A DNA stretch of 64,000 bases from Diplocarpon mali (Eukaryota; Ascomycota; Leotiomycetes; Helotiales; Drepanopezizaceae). Below the pieces are notes generated by a model. The model was given only the letters and a program-made list of their open reading frames with translations, did no database searches and had not been told where the DNA came from. Shown one piece after another: positions 35,180 through 48,000 of the stretch (its first letter is position 1; each line of letters starts with the position of its first letter). The stretch is from contig JAENRP010000151.1 in the NCBI GenBank assembly GCA_024741835.1, positions 37,889 through 101,888 on the forward strand, written 5' to 3'. The translations under genes were made by a program, and so were the position numbers.

Positions 35180-36770
35180 CTAAGAATGGCCCTCGCCGTT
35201 CCCCATCCCGCCATCACGACCACTTGTCGTCGCCGTCGACTGCTCGTTGTTCCAGCTGAGGTAGGTGTGGTCGCCAAGCTTGCGCGGCTTGATGAGATGC
35301 GTGACGGTGAATAAGGTGCCGAGTATGATGCAGATGGCGCCGACGACGACGTAGGCGATGCCCAGGAATGGGTTCTTGCCGCCCATCACGGTAAGCGTGG
35401 AGATGATGATGGATTTCGTCCCACCATACTCGGTGACATTGAAGTCTGTTTGGGTTTGGTTAGTTCTGCTCCTCAAGACCTTGGATTTGAAGGAGAGGCG
35501 AGAATGTTGGGAGGGAATGAGGAGAGGGAGGGACGAACGGTGGTCGATGTCAAGAGTGTAGGTTCCGGCCTTCATGGTAGCGCTATCATTACGCTGTGCG
35601 AGTTTACTGAAGGTAGGGAGCCCGGCTAGGCGCATCCAGACCTGGAAAGGCTCGTCCTCCTTCAATCGCGGGTGCCACGCATCCGAATACCCGTTGGGAT
35701 ACCTCTCGATCCAGTTCGGGGGGACCAGAACCTCATCCCATCTGTACTTCGTCTCTTCGTAGAGCTCGCGATCACTTTCCCAGGATATACCCGTCTGCGC
35801 CATCTCGTAAGTCTCGTTGTTGGTGTTGGAGCCCGGGACATTCAGCAGGACCGGGGAGTAGAATGTGTCGTTGAAAACGGAGTTGGCAGCCAGACCACAT
35901 GGGTAGTATGGCTTCTTAGTACCGTTGATCGTCTCTACAGTAAGAGGTGTGCAATCACCGCCATCGATGCTAGACGCCGACACGGCTTTCCCGGACAGCT
36001 GATCCGTACTGAAGGATTTGGCATAGCGACGATGGTTTTGGTAGAAATTTGTGAGTTTGTAATAGAACAGAACCGGAGGCTTCATTTCATTCGGGATCGT
36101 GAAGTTGATCGTACAGCGGGTAGAGCTGACGATAACAGGCTGGACCTCGTTATTGCCCGCGAAGTAGGTGATATTGACAGTTTGTCTGCTCCAGGAAGGT
36201 GGATCGGATCGAATCGTGTTCGAGGAGTTCTTCCGGAAATTCATCGTGACGTCGCCGCCGTTCATGGCACCCGTCAAAGGGTAGATTGGCGCGTCAGAGA
36301 AGCATTTCGAGTAGTCCAGGATGATCTCTTGTACCTGTCCTCTCAGTCAACCTCTGTGTCTCTCCAGCTGCCACGACGAGTTGTCTGCCACTGACCTGCG
36401 AGCTCGCCCATAACAGCACCCCTCCGATTGGCGCAAATATGATGCCGATGGCGAAGAAGAGAGGGAGGACCGTCTTGGGCGTGAGGATCGGTCTGTAGTT
36501 GCGCCTGTCAGCCAGCGTCGCGGTGCATTGGGGGAGCGAAGCGTAGCAGGGGACCGCGCCCACTCACTGCCACGCCTTCAGTCGCTGTTGACGGAAAGCC
36601 GTATCTGCGCCTGTTAGTCAAGCCGCACATACCCAGCCGGCCTCTTCTCCGCGCGCGGGATCCTCACTTGCTGGTCTCCGGCTCTTCGTCTTCTTGGTGT
36701 CTGCGTGGCTGTTTGGGTCCTGGGAGGAGATGGACTCCTCGTGGACCATGCCCGGCTGTGGTTCAGACAT
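35180..36770 (-). CDS. CDC50/LEM3 family, P4-ATPase (lipid flippase) subunit
   Basis: Five exons join in frame: 36770-36668, 36604-36568, 36504-36396, 36334-35539, 35445-35180; 436 residues. The start ATG at 36770 gives [15 protein letters not shown]. An N-terminal membrane segment lies at about 55-80 ([20 protein letters not shown]). A large luminal domain follows, with conserved Cys in KCFSDAP, CTINF, DCTPL and PCGLAANS and many NxT/NxS sites. The C-terminal segment is at about 376-398 after [10 protein letters not shown]. This topology and the motifs define the family, whose members escort P4-ATPases from the ER and are needed for phospholipid transport. The last intron (35538-35446, 93 nt) keeps the frame open; I treat it as an intron because the family has [13 protein letters not shown] without an insert. 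Confidence 0.93.
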
Positions 36771-37387
36771 CGTGGGTTGTCGAGATCATGGGCCGGCTCA
36801 GTCTCGTGTTGGGTCTCGTCGTGGTGGTTTTGGTGGTGAATCGGAGGTTGGCCGTCGCGGGGATGAATTACATCCGCTGCCGTCGATGCCGCGGACCCTG
36901 TTTATTTTTAGCGCAGCTCAGCCACAGCGAGATTTCACGATGTGCGGTCAGCAGCAGCACGTACCGCAAGGAGCAGTGAGCTTATTCTAATCCACTGGGA
37001 CCAATCGCCAGATTTCCGAGGCTCTTTATGAGGGTCTGTAAACCACTACTTGGTCTTTGTCAATTGAAGGAAGGTTGGGTGACTATAGGTACTCAGTAAC
37101 ACATCTCAGTGCCAGGGTTTGTTCCCAAGTCTTTTTTGCAAGCGAATCTGGTATTGTTCCTATTGTCTGAGCGGCCTAACACCCTACTTGTACCTCCTTC
37201 AATAGATGTATGATGGTCATACAGAAACTCCGCACGCCCAGCGTATAACAATTACTGCGGTGCTGTATCTCGCCCCCCTCCTAAAGCCTAGAACCAACCA
37301 ATGACCATCGGCAATTTTGCTCCTCTACCCATCCGTACATTGCCGCCATATACAGCTAAGAGTCCCCCGTAATAAGTTTACTCGCGA
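36771..37387. other. intergenic region upstream of CDC50
   Basis: No gene supported. It serves as the CDC50 promoter and the 3' flank of the Sae2/CtIP gene. Confidence 0.55.
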
Positions 37388-40179
37388 TCATGAGTCTTCA
37401 TCCCGGAACATCCAGGCACCACCGGGTCTCATGGCCTCCTTGTACCGCTGCTCTACGGTTGCCCTCTCGACTTCTCTCGCTTTCTGACGGTCTTCCGCTT
37501 CCTCTTGTGTCGATGGGAAATCAACATTCCAAAACCCAGGGGGCGTTGATCTCCGCTCATAGGTTTGCCGGTGCTTGCCATACATGTTAGCCATTTTACG
37601 CGTCGTCGCCTCGAGCAATAGTGCATCCCTCTCTGTTTTGCCAAATGTCTGAATCTTGTGTGCGTTATCACCCATGAATTCTTGCAGGAGCATATGATCC
37701 CGCTCTTCCTGTGACAAGCGCCCCACAGATGCCAGCCTGTCCACCTCGATTTGTGCCAGTTCCCGAAATTTGCGACCGCAACATTCAGGTTTGGTGCATC
37801 CCTGCAGGCACCTACGAGCTTCTCCACGAACGACTTCCGAGAACTGGTATCTGATCCCCTGGTTGTAATTCGGGTTGATCTTGAAGTCTTGGGCAGAGAG
37901 CTTGTGCAATGGTCTTAATCGAAGAGGTTCCTGGTCAGGATCCATGGCGTAGTCTTTCTCTGTCAAAGCTTGTCTCTTTCTAGTCGTTCCTATTTTGCTA
38001 GGCGGACCGGGATGAGGTGGAGTCTTCGCCATCGACAGCCCAAATCTAGGCTTAGACTTGGCATTGAATAGAGCATCGAGATCTCGGCGAGGCGGAAGCT
38101 GTGTAGAATCAAAGGATGGAGAGCGCCTCCTGGTAGTATCTCCAGCTCGCTTAAATTCTTCTTTTGGAGCTGTAGATGAAAGCTTGACCGTTGGTCGAAT
38201 TGGCTCTATCAAAGCTCGTGGACTCGGAATGGATGAAGGCTCCGAAGATGCTGGGGCAGGAGCAGAGAGCACAGGCGAGAGTCTTCCCGAGCTCATAGAT
38301 TCCTGGCTATTCAGTGCTGGAGACTTGCGCGATGTCGTGGAGATCTGCCGGTCCAGCTCCGATGATACCCGAAGAAAGGGTGATTGCAAACGCTTCGGGT
38401 GGTCATTAGACGCAATTTCCTGGACCAGACCAGAAGTTGTATGATCCTCAGGACGGGATTTGGTTCGGGGAGATTGTAGAGCACCGTTGGCAGACCGGAG
38501 GACGCGTACGGGACTTATAACGGGCTTGGAAAGAGATGGCTCGGCAAGTAGCTTGCCAAGGGACCCACTGTCCTTGTATGTCTGTCTGCCCACCCCTTGC
38601 GGAATCAAGGCAGGCTCACCATCCTCAGTCAGCCCGGCAATATCTATATCGCTCGTGACCCGTTGCTTCTTGGGTGCTGGTATTTGATCATGGGACGTCC
38701 GCGGCAAGACCCTTTTGTTAGTGCTTCGCGGTTGGAGGACAGCTCTGGTTTTACGATGGGTTGATGAGGCCTTGGAAACGTTCTCTGGTGTTTCATCAGT
38801 TGTCGTGTGAGTCCGGCGTCGAGGTTGGCTAGGACTTTGCGAGACTTCTAGGGAGCTGGAGCCAGTTGTCGAATCCTGTCGAGGAAGAGTAAGCACACGC
38901 GCTGGCCTTCTTGGTGTGTCCACTTTTTGGCCAACATCATCGAGATCCATAGATTCTACCAGATTCCACGCTTCAGGGCCTGTGGGACCACAAATTGGAG
39001 AAGAGCTGCTCGAAATCTCGATCTTGATCTTACCACGAGGGGTTTGTTCTGCAGTCTCGTGTATCTGTTTGCGCTTTTGGACGCTTCGTGATGACAACAA
39101 GACCGGGAGACTCGTGATGTCTACTGTCTGCTCCGCAACATCAACCGGATCTTCACGCAATGAACCTTCTGGGAGGACTGGGTCCGAGCCAACTTGTGTT
39201 GAGCTCGTTTCGTGAACTCCACAAGGCTCGCATACCACCTCTACAACTTCAGTGTCGGGCCGAAGGGGCGGAAGTTGATCGCCGTCATTTTCTGGAAGCC
39301 AGGCAGATTTCTCTTGACTCGAATCATGGAGCTGCCCCCCAACGCGATGAGATGCCTTGGGTGGGCTGCTTGCAGGCACCTGGACCTCGCTTCCACGATG
39401 CTTCTGTTGCTGCGGTGGTTTGCTTGGAGTGCTTTCGTCTCTGGGTAGATTGGCAGCAAATTCGACTGGCTTCAAACCTTGCTTCTTCAAAACAGCCTTC
39501 AGATCCTCTACCTCTCCTTCCAATCTTCGAACCTTGTCTTTCTTCTTCAGGGTAGCCCTTTGGTTCTCTTCAAGCCATGCATCCCACTTGCTACGTTCTT
39601 CTTTCAACACCTTCTTGGTCTTCTCGTATTCTCCCTTGACTGAGAGATATGTTTCGCACACGGAGTTATACTTCCGAACCAAATCTTCGTATTTCTTCTT
39701 GGTCACTAGCGCATCCGCACCGCCAGGCTCCATCCGCTGGAAGGAGGAAGGAGGATCGCCCGAGCGAGGAGTCAGGCTCAGCTCGCCACCATGCTGGAGA
39801 CGGCCAACTGGCTTTGTTTTCGGTGTGCATTGTCGCTGTATTCGGTCCTGGAGCTCTTGCGCCAGGCGCTGGTTCTCCTCCTGTAATCGTTCGACTGTTG
39901 CTGCAGCTGCCCGGGCAATCTCTAGCTCGTCTGACAAGCGTCCGTGTCCCTCTGCAAGCTTCTGTACGTTGGCTGAGGTCTGTCGCAGGGATTGCAGCTC
40001 TTCGTGAGAAATTCTGGTGAATCTCGGGTCGCTTTGCTCTGGGTTTCTCGTTAGGGACGTCCAGGCGGGCCCGTTGGGGAGGGGTCGAAGATACCGGCCA
40101 ATGCATCTTCAATACCCTGATTCACCAGCCTGGAGATCTTTTCCGTCAAGACTGCGCCAATTTTCTCGACACTCCCCAT
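37388..40179 (-). CDS. Sae2/CtIP/Ctp1-like DNA end-resection factor
   Basis: Two exons: 40179-40095 and 40038-37388, with a 56-nt intron containing CCCTAACG as branch point; 911 residues. The start ATG has context GAGCCATGG. Residues 1-170 are rich in heptad-like charged segments (KKKYEDLVRKYNSV, VRRLEGEVEDLKAVLKKQG), a probable oligomerisation coiled coil. The middle 500 residues are Ser/Pro-rich with many SP/TP sites, expected of a CDK-regulated disordered region. The C-terminal domain (about 725-911) has GCTKPECCG (about 771-779) and KHRQTYERRSTPPGFW (850-865), the Cys pair and RHR-type motif of the SAE2/CtIP family. Such proteins activate Mre11-Rad50 nuclease at DNA breaks. A frame open from a TTG at 39937 would miss the conserved N-terminal helix, so the spliced start is preferred. 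Confidence 0.9.
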
Positions 40180-41397
40180 GGCTCCGGGATGCTCCAGGAT
40201 GTTTGCTGTTGTCAGGGCATTGTGGTGTTGTGCTATTCAACGGGACGCGCTGTCTCGCTATCGCCGTTCATGACTCTCAACTAAGCCCGGGATCGCATTT
40301 ATATTGTTCCAGAAGACCCACCAAACCCGTTCCATCTACCACCGACAGCTTCAACAAGCTCTATCTATAGCAATACTTGATGTGGCCTTGCACATAATGG
40401 TACTTGTTTTTGGAACAACCTCTGGCTTGTCTGGTAGCTGTGCTTTGTAGATCTCCTGGTCTCAGCTGAGTCCTCCATCTGACCATGAGTGATGTGGTCG
40501 TCCTTGGGCCAGTCAAACGACTTAGTAGTCTATTTGAATTATCGGGCATTTGCACTCCACCTGCCTTTCGATTCTGCTTGATTCTGTATTTTGGTCGATG
40601 AAAGGAGGTCGATCTCCATTCCCGCTTCTGCATTGTCGTAACTTGGAGCACTCTTCAAGGAGTTGTATAGTGTGCCTTGTATAGAGGTGTAGAAATCTTC
40701 CTCCGGTCTCTTCCAATTTGATCAAGAAGTTTGCTTTTTCTCACAAGCAACTCTGGGAGTCTCTTGTCTCGTGGGGTACGTCACTAATTCATATCGACCT
40801 TCTCTGTTGCAGCTCCTCGTCGCCTGCGCGAGTGGCTTCTAGCAGCTGCCGGGTGATGGGCGGGATAATTACTTGACCATACCTACCTGCGAGTAGATCT
40901 TGGGTCGTGCGAGCGGCAGTTACGCGATGCATGGTGTTGCAAGCAGGTTGAAATATGAGGAGTGGATTCACAGGTAGTGTATCAATCAGTTTCAAGAGTA
41001 AGTTTCCCTCCCTCCTCAGGCGCGAGTACAAGATGCTTCCTCGCGAGAGCGCAGGCTCTTTGGTGATTTGCCGTAACAGAAGTTCGGGAGCACCTGAGAG
41101 CACAATGCTTCATGGTTCCACCGACAGGAAGGAGATCCCTCTTGACGATCAACGCAACGAATATGGAGCACCAGCTGGCAATTTCACGCAAAAGTTCATT
41201 GCCACAAGTTACAAGAGAATACTCTGAGGGTCTTATACGACCAGAACGCCCGACTACACCCACTTGCCTCATCGTCCCGACTCTCGCTTAGCAGTATCGT
41301 AGCCACCCGAACATATTTTCAAAGAAAGAAAAGAAAAGAAAAAAATGAGATTAAGCGATAGGACTCGCGAGTCATGTCGGGGCACATCTCACCATCC
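40180..41397. other. intergenic region upstream of the Sae2/CtIP gene
   Basis: No gene supported; overlapping frames of about 100 codons lack recognisable features. An A/G-rich stretch (AAAGAAAGAAAAGAAAAG) lies near 41322-41342, just beyond the ankyrin gene stop. Confidence 0.5.
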
Positions 41398-44300
41398 TCA
41401 GGCCCCCATTCTCAGACCCAGATCGCCCTCAATCAAGATCTGCACGGCTTCATCCCACCCCCTCGACGAGGCCATCTCGACAACAGTGTGTCCGAGATCA
41501 TCCCTCACTTCAAGATCCACACCGGATTTCTTCGCCAACAGCCTCAACACATCGGCATCTCCGTTTTCTACAGCCTGCATGATGCCATTCCACCCGCGAT
41601 ACAGCCTGTTGGGATCCGCACCCTTCTCGAGCAACCACAGGAGAACTTGAGTATCCTCGCCGTGGAACCTACGCAGGGCTTTGACGATAGGGAGATGCTC
41701 GCCAGGAGCATTGACGTCGGCACCGGCTGTGTTGAGGAGGTATTTGACGATCTCGCGGCGGTCTTCGCGGATAGCCGTCGTGAGAGGCGAGAAGACGCCA
41801 CCTGTTTTGTCTTCGACCGAGACCCCAGCGACGAGGAGAAGTTTGATAGATTCTAGCGAGTTGGCGTGGACGGCTCGCTCGACGATTCCTTTGAACGCTT
41901 GCGGCTCGGGGATCACGGTCAAGAGGCGTTCGAGGATAGGGGGGTTCGTGACGGCCATGATGATGGGCCAATCTGTCACCACGTCAGATATATACAGATT
42001 CTCCCTTGGAAATGCGCCAGAGCTTACCTTGGCCTCTGACATGGGGGTCCGCGCCTCTCAGGAGCAGCATGTCCACCAGATCCATCCTGTTTTCCCTGAT
42101 GGCTGTCGTGAGCGGACTCATACCCTTGGGGCTGCGGTCGTTGGGACTGACGCCCTGATCTAAGAGCCAGTTCAGCGCCTCCAAGTTGTTGCAGCTCACT
42201 GCCGTTTCCAAGATGCCCTTCGGTTTGTTGAGATCCACGCCCGCCGCTAACAGCAGCGGGAGGAAGTGGACGCGGTTATGCGTGACACACTTGAACGCGG
42301 GATATTCCGAGGCGGGAACATTCGGGTCTGCGCCGTTGCTGAGGAGTAGCTTGAGGAGTTCCGGTCGGTCGTCCCGGATAGAAGAGCAGAGGGGTGTGTA
42401 AGTTCCGTCTTTCATCGTGTTGGGATTGACGCCGGCTTTGAGGAGGATGCGCACGGTCTCGATATTGTTGATGCCGACGGCTTGCTCCATGATCCCTGGC
42501 GCTTTTTGATGGTCGGCGCCATGGGACAGCAGCACGGAGAGACAGGCCGGGTGGTGAATGGCGGGCCACAACATGTGTTTGGGTCCGGGGAGGTTGGCAT
42601 CGGCGCCGCCTTCGAGGAGGAGGGTGACAAGGTCTGCCCTTCCAACAGAGAGGGCCTCGAATAATGCTACTTTCCCGGCGCGGGACTTGGCGTTGACTTT
42701 GGCGCCATAGGCGAGTAAGAGTTCGATGAATTTTTTCGGCGTCTTCTTCTTGATGGCTGCTGTGAGGAGGGGGGTACCGTCGCTGGTTTGATGGTTTACA
42801 TCGCCATGGTATTGCAAGAGGAGCCTGGCCCAGGGGGTTAGCTCTCTCTTGGGGTTCACCAACGGTCTCACACGGAAGATACGTACTGGGAGACGCCAAC
42901 CATGTTTGCCATGACTGCCACCGCAAGTGGACTTTCGAAGTCCTCGCCATACCCTGCGCCCATGTGAGGGTTGGCACCATATTTCAACAGTGTAGTCGCG
43001 CCGGCCAGAAACGACTTCTCGACGCAAGCCAAGAGAGGCGTCACACCATCTCGGCCGGCTTCGTTTGGATCCTACCGCTCAGTCAGTACTCCCGTGACAT
43101 CTGCCGCTCCCCAAAACCAGGAGGGGATCCTGTGAGAGGGATCCTGTGAGAGGGATCCGGGGGTTGCGATGGCTCGGGAGGTGGATTTCACTTACGGCCC
43201 CCAACAAGAGCAACAGCCGGACACTCTCTTCGTCATGCGCCCAGATGGCCTCCTTGAGCGGGTGTATGTTCGGCGCGGCGGCAGTGGAGACACCCTTCTG
43301 CAGCAGTTGCTCGACCAGCCTGTGATTCTTGCCGCGGATCGCGGAGATCAGAGCGCCCCTCGGACCGGGCGACTCCCCCTCGGCGGAGAGCGGCGGGTAG
43401 ATGCGCGGCATGCTCGCAGGCTCCACGGGATGCTTCACCACGCTGTTGGGGTCCAGGTCGACCGCCGTGAGATCCTCCTGGAAGAGGGACGGGGTGGTGT
43501 GGCTCGTCATCGAGCGCTCCTCGTCTCCCGACGCACTGAGCTTGTCAGAGAGCAGGAGCGAGTCGACGGCGGCGGAAGTGGAGGACGTATGCTGCCCGTG
43601 CGGCGGGTGGAAGTCCAAGTTCGAGCTCGAGGGGAAGGTCTCGAGCCCGAGAGGCTGGGGATGGAACTCGGCACGCCCGATGGACCCCTCCGGGGAGGTT
43701 GGCGGGGTTCGAGCTGGCCATGGGTGCTGAGGCTGCGGCTGGGCTCGACCTGGGACCTGGTATTGAGCTGGATGGGACTGGGCGTAGCTTTGTTGGCTCT
43801 GGGGGTTGACCTCGCCCAAGGGAAAGTTGACTGGTGCCGGCGGAGGAGGGTGTGTTGGGAACGCAGGCACGTGAGAGAGGACGGCCCGCGAAGGGGACTC
43901 CGGTGGCGAATGCTGCGCGTGCAGAGCAGTCGTGGGGACCTGCCGAAGGCCGCCTGGTCAACAAATCATGCTCGCAAAGATTCTCGACGCGAGGATCCTC
44001 GGATGCGTCGACGGGAGCGCAACTGGGATAAGCGAGAAAAAAACAAACTACGAACATACCCCTTTCTTCTTCTCGGCCCGATCATCCAGCCGGTCCAGGG
44101 CGGCAGCCAGCCCGGTGTACCCGAATCCGCGTTCCACCGGGCTCCTCTCGCCGTTCGCGTCGAGACTCCACTGGAAGACGAAAGAGCTCATCTTCAGACT
44201 CTCCCGGGTCCTCTTCAAGGCTTGGGTGATTCTTCTGATCTCGCCCTCGCCATCCCCAAACATCTTACCAAACGTGCGACCCAGGCCTCTCTTGGGCGCA

Positions 44301-45073
44301 TTCATCTTTTGCAGCATCTGATTCAGCATGTTAAAGTCCGCCTGCGTCACTCGGAACCTGGTCTCCAGCTCCCCCAACAGCTCGGCGGGGAGTTGCTGCA
44401 CGTGGGACTCGGAGCCGGATGGTGCAAAGGTGAACTGCTTGAGGCCGGTCTCGATGGTGTAGAGGAGCTCGCACGTGGAGAGGAAGTCGTGCGAGAGCTG
44501 CGTGAAGGCCGCGGAGGGACTTGCGGTCGTGGTGAGATGCTCGAGAATGTGGACTGCGACGAGGTCGATGCCGTGGGTTGTCTTGTGGCATACTCCCAAG
44601 CAGTGCATCTGTGCCCTCGTTGGCTTGTGAGACGCCATCCTGGGTTCTCTCTCTTGCGTCGCGGGTGGTACTCGGCCACGGCTCTTGGTGGGCGACCGCT
44701 TGGGTGGGGAGGGCGAGGCTGCGGGAGCTGTCGCCTGGGTCTGGCGATGGGATGGAGCTGGCGCGGCCTGGTGCACCGGTTCTTTCTTGCTGCTGATGAG
44801 GCTGCTGGATCGATTCTTGATACTGGCATGGACGGGAACAGCTGGGAGAGGCAGCCTTGGGGGTGGGGAGGCGGGTGGTGTCCTCCGCCCGAGGTCGCTG
44901 ATGTAGAGCGTGGGCGAATCCTCGCAGTTGAGGGAGAGCGCTTCGGTGAGGGTAAGTGAGCCGCCTTGAGGTCCCTGCTGGGTGCTCATCTCATCTTCCA
45001 GGACGAGGACTTCGAGCACGTCCTCCAGGTTGGTAGCGGGGATCAGGCATGATGAGAGGGGGGAGGGGGTCAA
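41398..45073 (-). CDS. large ankyrin-repeat protein with a separate N-terminal domain
   Basis: Best model, five exons: 45073-44060, 43939-43196, 43071-42887, 42824-42028, 41972-41398; 1,104 residues. Residues 1-115 are Pro/Ser-rich. About 120-335 form a helical domain (LGVCHKTTHGIDLVAVHILEH to EKKKG) that I do not recognise. About 340-510 is Pro/Gln/Ser-rich and probably disordered. From about 515 to the end there are roughly 14 ankyrin-type repeats, for example DGTPLLTAAIKKK, PNDRSPKGMSPLTTAIREN and NRLYRGWNGIMQAVENGD. Introns 2-4 restore the repeat register precisely. The first intron (44059-43940, 120 nt) is less certain because an alternative acceptor would change the frame. Two start codons are possible, 45073 or the downstream MSTQQGP. 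The ankyrin part presumably binds a protein partner; the function is unknown. Confidence 0.8.
43127..43154. repeat. 14-bp direct repeat within ankyrin gene intron 2
   Basis: ATCCTGTGAGAGGG occurs twice in a row inside intron 43195-43072; a third partial copy (ATCCGG) follows. The repeat lengthens the intron to 124 nt. Confidence 0.7.
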
Positions 45074-48000
45074 GTTTATTAAGTTAAGAAGATCCGGCTC
45101 GAGAACCCATCGCGCGAGAGAGGTTTCACGGGTTTTGGAGATGCCCCGTCCTCGTAGCCGTGGGGAGGCTCAGATACTCTGGGTCGGTTAGGCTGAGCGG
45201 GAGGGGGGACGCTGCCGCATATTAGCCGCAGTCCGATGCTGGATCCTGGAATTGTGTATCGCGAACAGGAGACTATCCAGGAACTCTAATACGCACATGC
45301 TGAGATGAGAACGGATTTGACGTCTGTGCACCAATCGAGCATGCTCTCTTTGCACGGGGATTTGAGCAAGGGGGGGATCTATCCAGCCGCCGCTTTCATC
45401 GTGGACATGACGGCCATCTAGCATCGAGCCAATGTTGAGTCTGCCCATCCCGAGGAGCTCAACGAGACCCCCCGTTTGCTCACCCTCACCCTCACCCTCG
45501 CCCGTTGCGGCGGGCAAGCGAAGCGTGGAAAGCGATGAGAGAGCTCGCGAGGGAGATGCTTCTCAGATGCAAAGCCGTGAGAGACGCAACCCAGGGGCAG
45601 ATGCAAACAAGACCCGGGCAACGTGATAAAGCAGCACTGCCAAGTGGCGAAAGGGCATGGATGGATGCACAGACGTCGAATTCCTGATCATGTCCGACTT
45701 CACGAACTGTACGTACGGTGGCATTCTCCTTGCTGTACCGAGCACTCCCCTCTCCCGTCGGAGCCGGTCCCGCTGCACAGCAGCTCATTGCAGGGGCAAA
45801 CCAACAGGATGGAGAAAAACAAGGGTTGAGGTAAGAGAGTATATAGAAATTACTGTTTCGTATTTGAGAGGGGGGGGGGGGATCTCGAAGACGGGGACCT
45901 GATGCAAACGGTTTTCTACGAGTCCATGGTAAGCGCGCTGGCGCTCGTCGTCTCGACGGGGAGGCGGAGGGTCCATCGGATTCGAAGAGGATTTCGGTGG
46001 CATGTCGGTCCGAGGCTTCCAAGTCCCGGGTCAGGTGACTTGATTCCCAGCTTAGAGCTATCCATAGCGAGGAGAGCACCGAAACATGATGAAGTTTAAT
46101 GATGTATGCTGGCCGCTGGCCAGCGTCACCGGAACGAGCCATGCACGGAGAGCCTTTTTCCAAGAAGCCTTGATCCATCCGTGCGTGTGTTTCGCGACGA
46201 CCATGGAATCTTGCGGCGCCTGTCGCTTACCCAAAGTACGCTGCTGGACGAGACAGATTCTCCCGAGAAGATAAGTCGGCAGCACCAGGGTAGTTCTGCC
46301 CCCACGCCGACCGCGGATCGATTCCATCCCACCGACAGCGCAGGTGCAAAGCTGCACATGGATCCTCCACCGAGGGCCGTGGCTCATCAAAGGGTGGGAC
46401 TGGAGTGTGTTTTTCCGCTTCACGATAGGGTTTGGGAGCTGGAAGTTGAACAGCTCACTAGTTCACGGGAGAGCTTGGCCCGATTCCGAAGCTGTATGAT
46501 GTGTAGTTGACAGAATCTCCAGGTGAAGCTTTGGAGTTCTATGGAGCTGCAGGAGTATATATGCAAGGTACGATTACATCAGCCAATCCTTGGATATTCT
46601 CACCGTAGTGTTGAGAGGAGGGTCTCCGAGTATCAGCAGATCAGATCACCTGATCGCCTCGGTCGTGACCGGAGAGCGAGACGGCATGCGGTGGTGATCT
46701 CTGCAGCCCGAGTACGCGATTCCCTCGGGTGCTCGGCTGTCGATGCGCCGGTTCCCAGCCGCGGGGTCTGCGGGATACCGAAGGGAAGGCGGCCGCGATC
46801 CCGGGCTCGAACGGGGTGTTGGCCGGCCCTGGCCCGGCCCGGCTCGGCTCGGCTCGGCTCGACATGGTGATCTGGGCTCGGGAGGACGGGCCGACAGTAC
46901 CAAGTAAACATTGCCGCGCCACGAGCCCTCCAACCGGAACTGACCCGTTCGCGATTGAGTTTGCGCCGCCAGCAGGATCAAGATCTACCCGCCGACGCCT
47001 CCCCCGCCAGAGGGCACAGGTGTAGCCCACTCGGCGTGTTTCCTTTTTCCTTTTTTTTCTCTCTTCCCCGCAGGCCAGGGCCGCCCGTCGCGAAGCGTAA
47101 ACACCCCGAACGCCTCGAGCAAGTCCGCATCTCAGCCATTCAGCGAGATAAGCGAGCGCTGCAGACCTCGGGGAATGGTTCAGGATACTCGGTCTGCATG
47201 GGTCTCTCCGCGGAAGAGCATCTTTGGAGCACGGTGGATCCGGCGCCGGCTGCAGTCCCCAGCCATCCGGGCGCGACGGGTAAGTCGGGTCTCCAGTTCG
47301 TGGCAGAGAGGAGGGAGAAGTTGGCTGGCTTGCTCTTCATGATAAGGCAGAATTGCTTCTCAAGTGCGGCGAAGGTTGTATTGCACCCTCTCCTCGCATC
47401 ACTCGAATCCGTCGCCCCAGCCCGGAGCTCCTCTTTCCTGGGCTCCTTGATTTCGGAGTCGATAGTCGATGCAGCAAAACATCAGATGCGCTTCACAGTC
47501 ACTCCTCCTTCTGGACAATGTGAGTGCCCTCCAAGATGAAGCGCCTCGCAACCCCTTTGGAGTCTATCTCTCCCCCACCCTTCCGACAGGTCCCTGACAG
47601 ATCACCCTCCCCAGCCGCGATACGGGGAGTCTGTACTTGAAACTGTTGCAGAGTCTTATGAGCGGGTATGTTGATCCTCCGTCGGCGGTAGGAAGCTTCA
47701 TCGGGAGTCGCGGGTGACTGACCCCCTGCTCTGCAAGTCGTTGTGCCGAGTTGTGGACGGGGAGGGGGGGGCCAGGCACGAGGGCGCCGATTGATCTCAG
47801 GACTTCGGCCATCTCCATCTTTCGAGGGACGAGCAGCTTCGGTCGGTTTGGATTTCCGCATGGCGAACCTTCGTCCTGGTCAGGGGGCACTGATCCGGGA
47901 GACTTGGGCCCATCTCGTCGGCGGAACACGCAGGGGGGGGACCATCACCGTCGCGAGTTGCGCCCGATCGCCCTCGCCCTCGCCCTCGCCCTCCCACTGT

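Noticed and set aside
45480..45505. C-rich CACCCT units as an interstitial telomere repeat
   Set aside because: Only a few imperfect units and not the TTAGGG/CCCTAA type used by filamentous ascomycetes.
46955..47539. 194-codon plus-strand frame as a gene
   Set aside because: No recognisable domain or start context; similar chance frames surround it.
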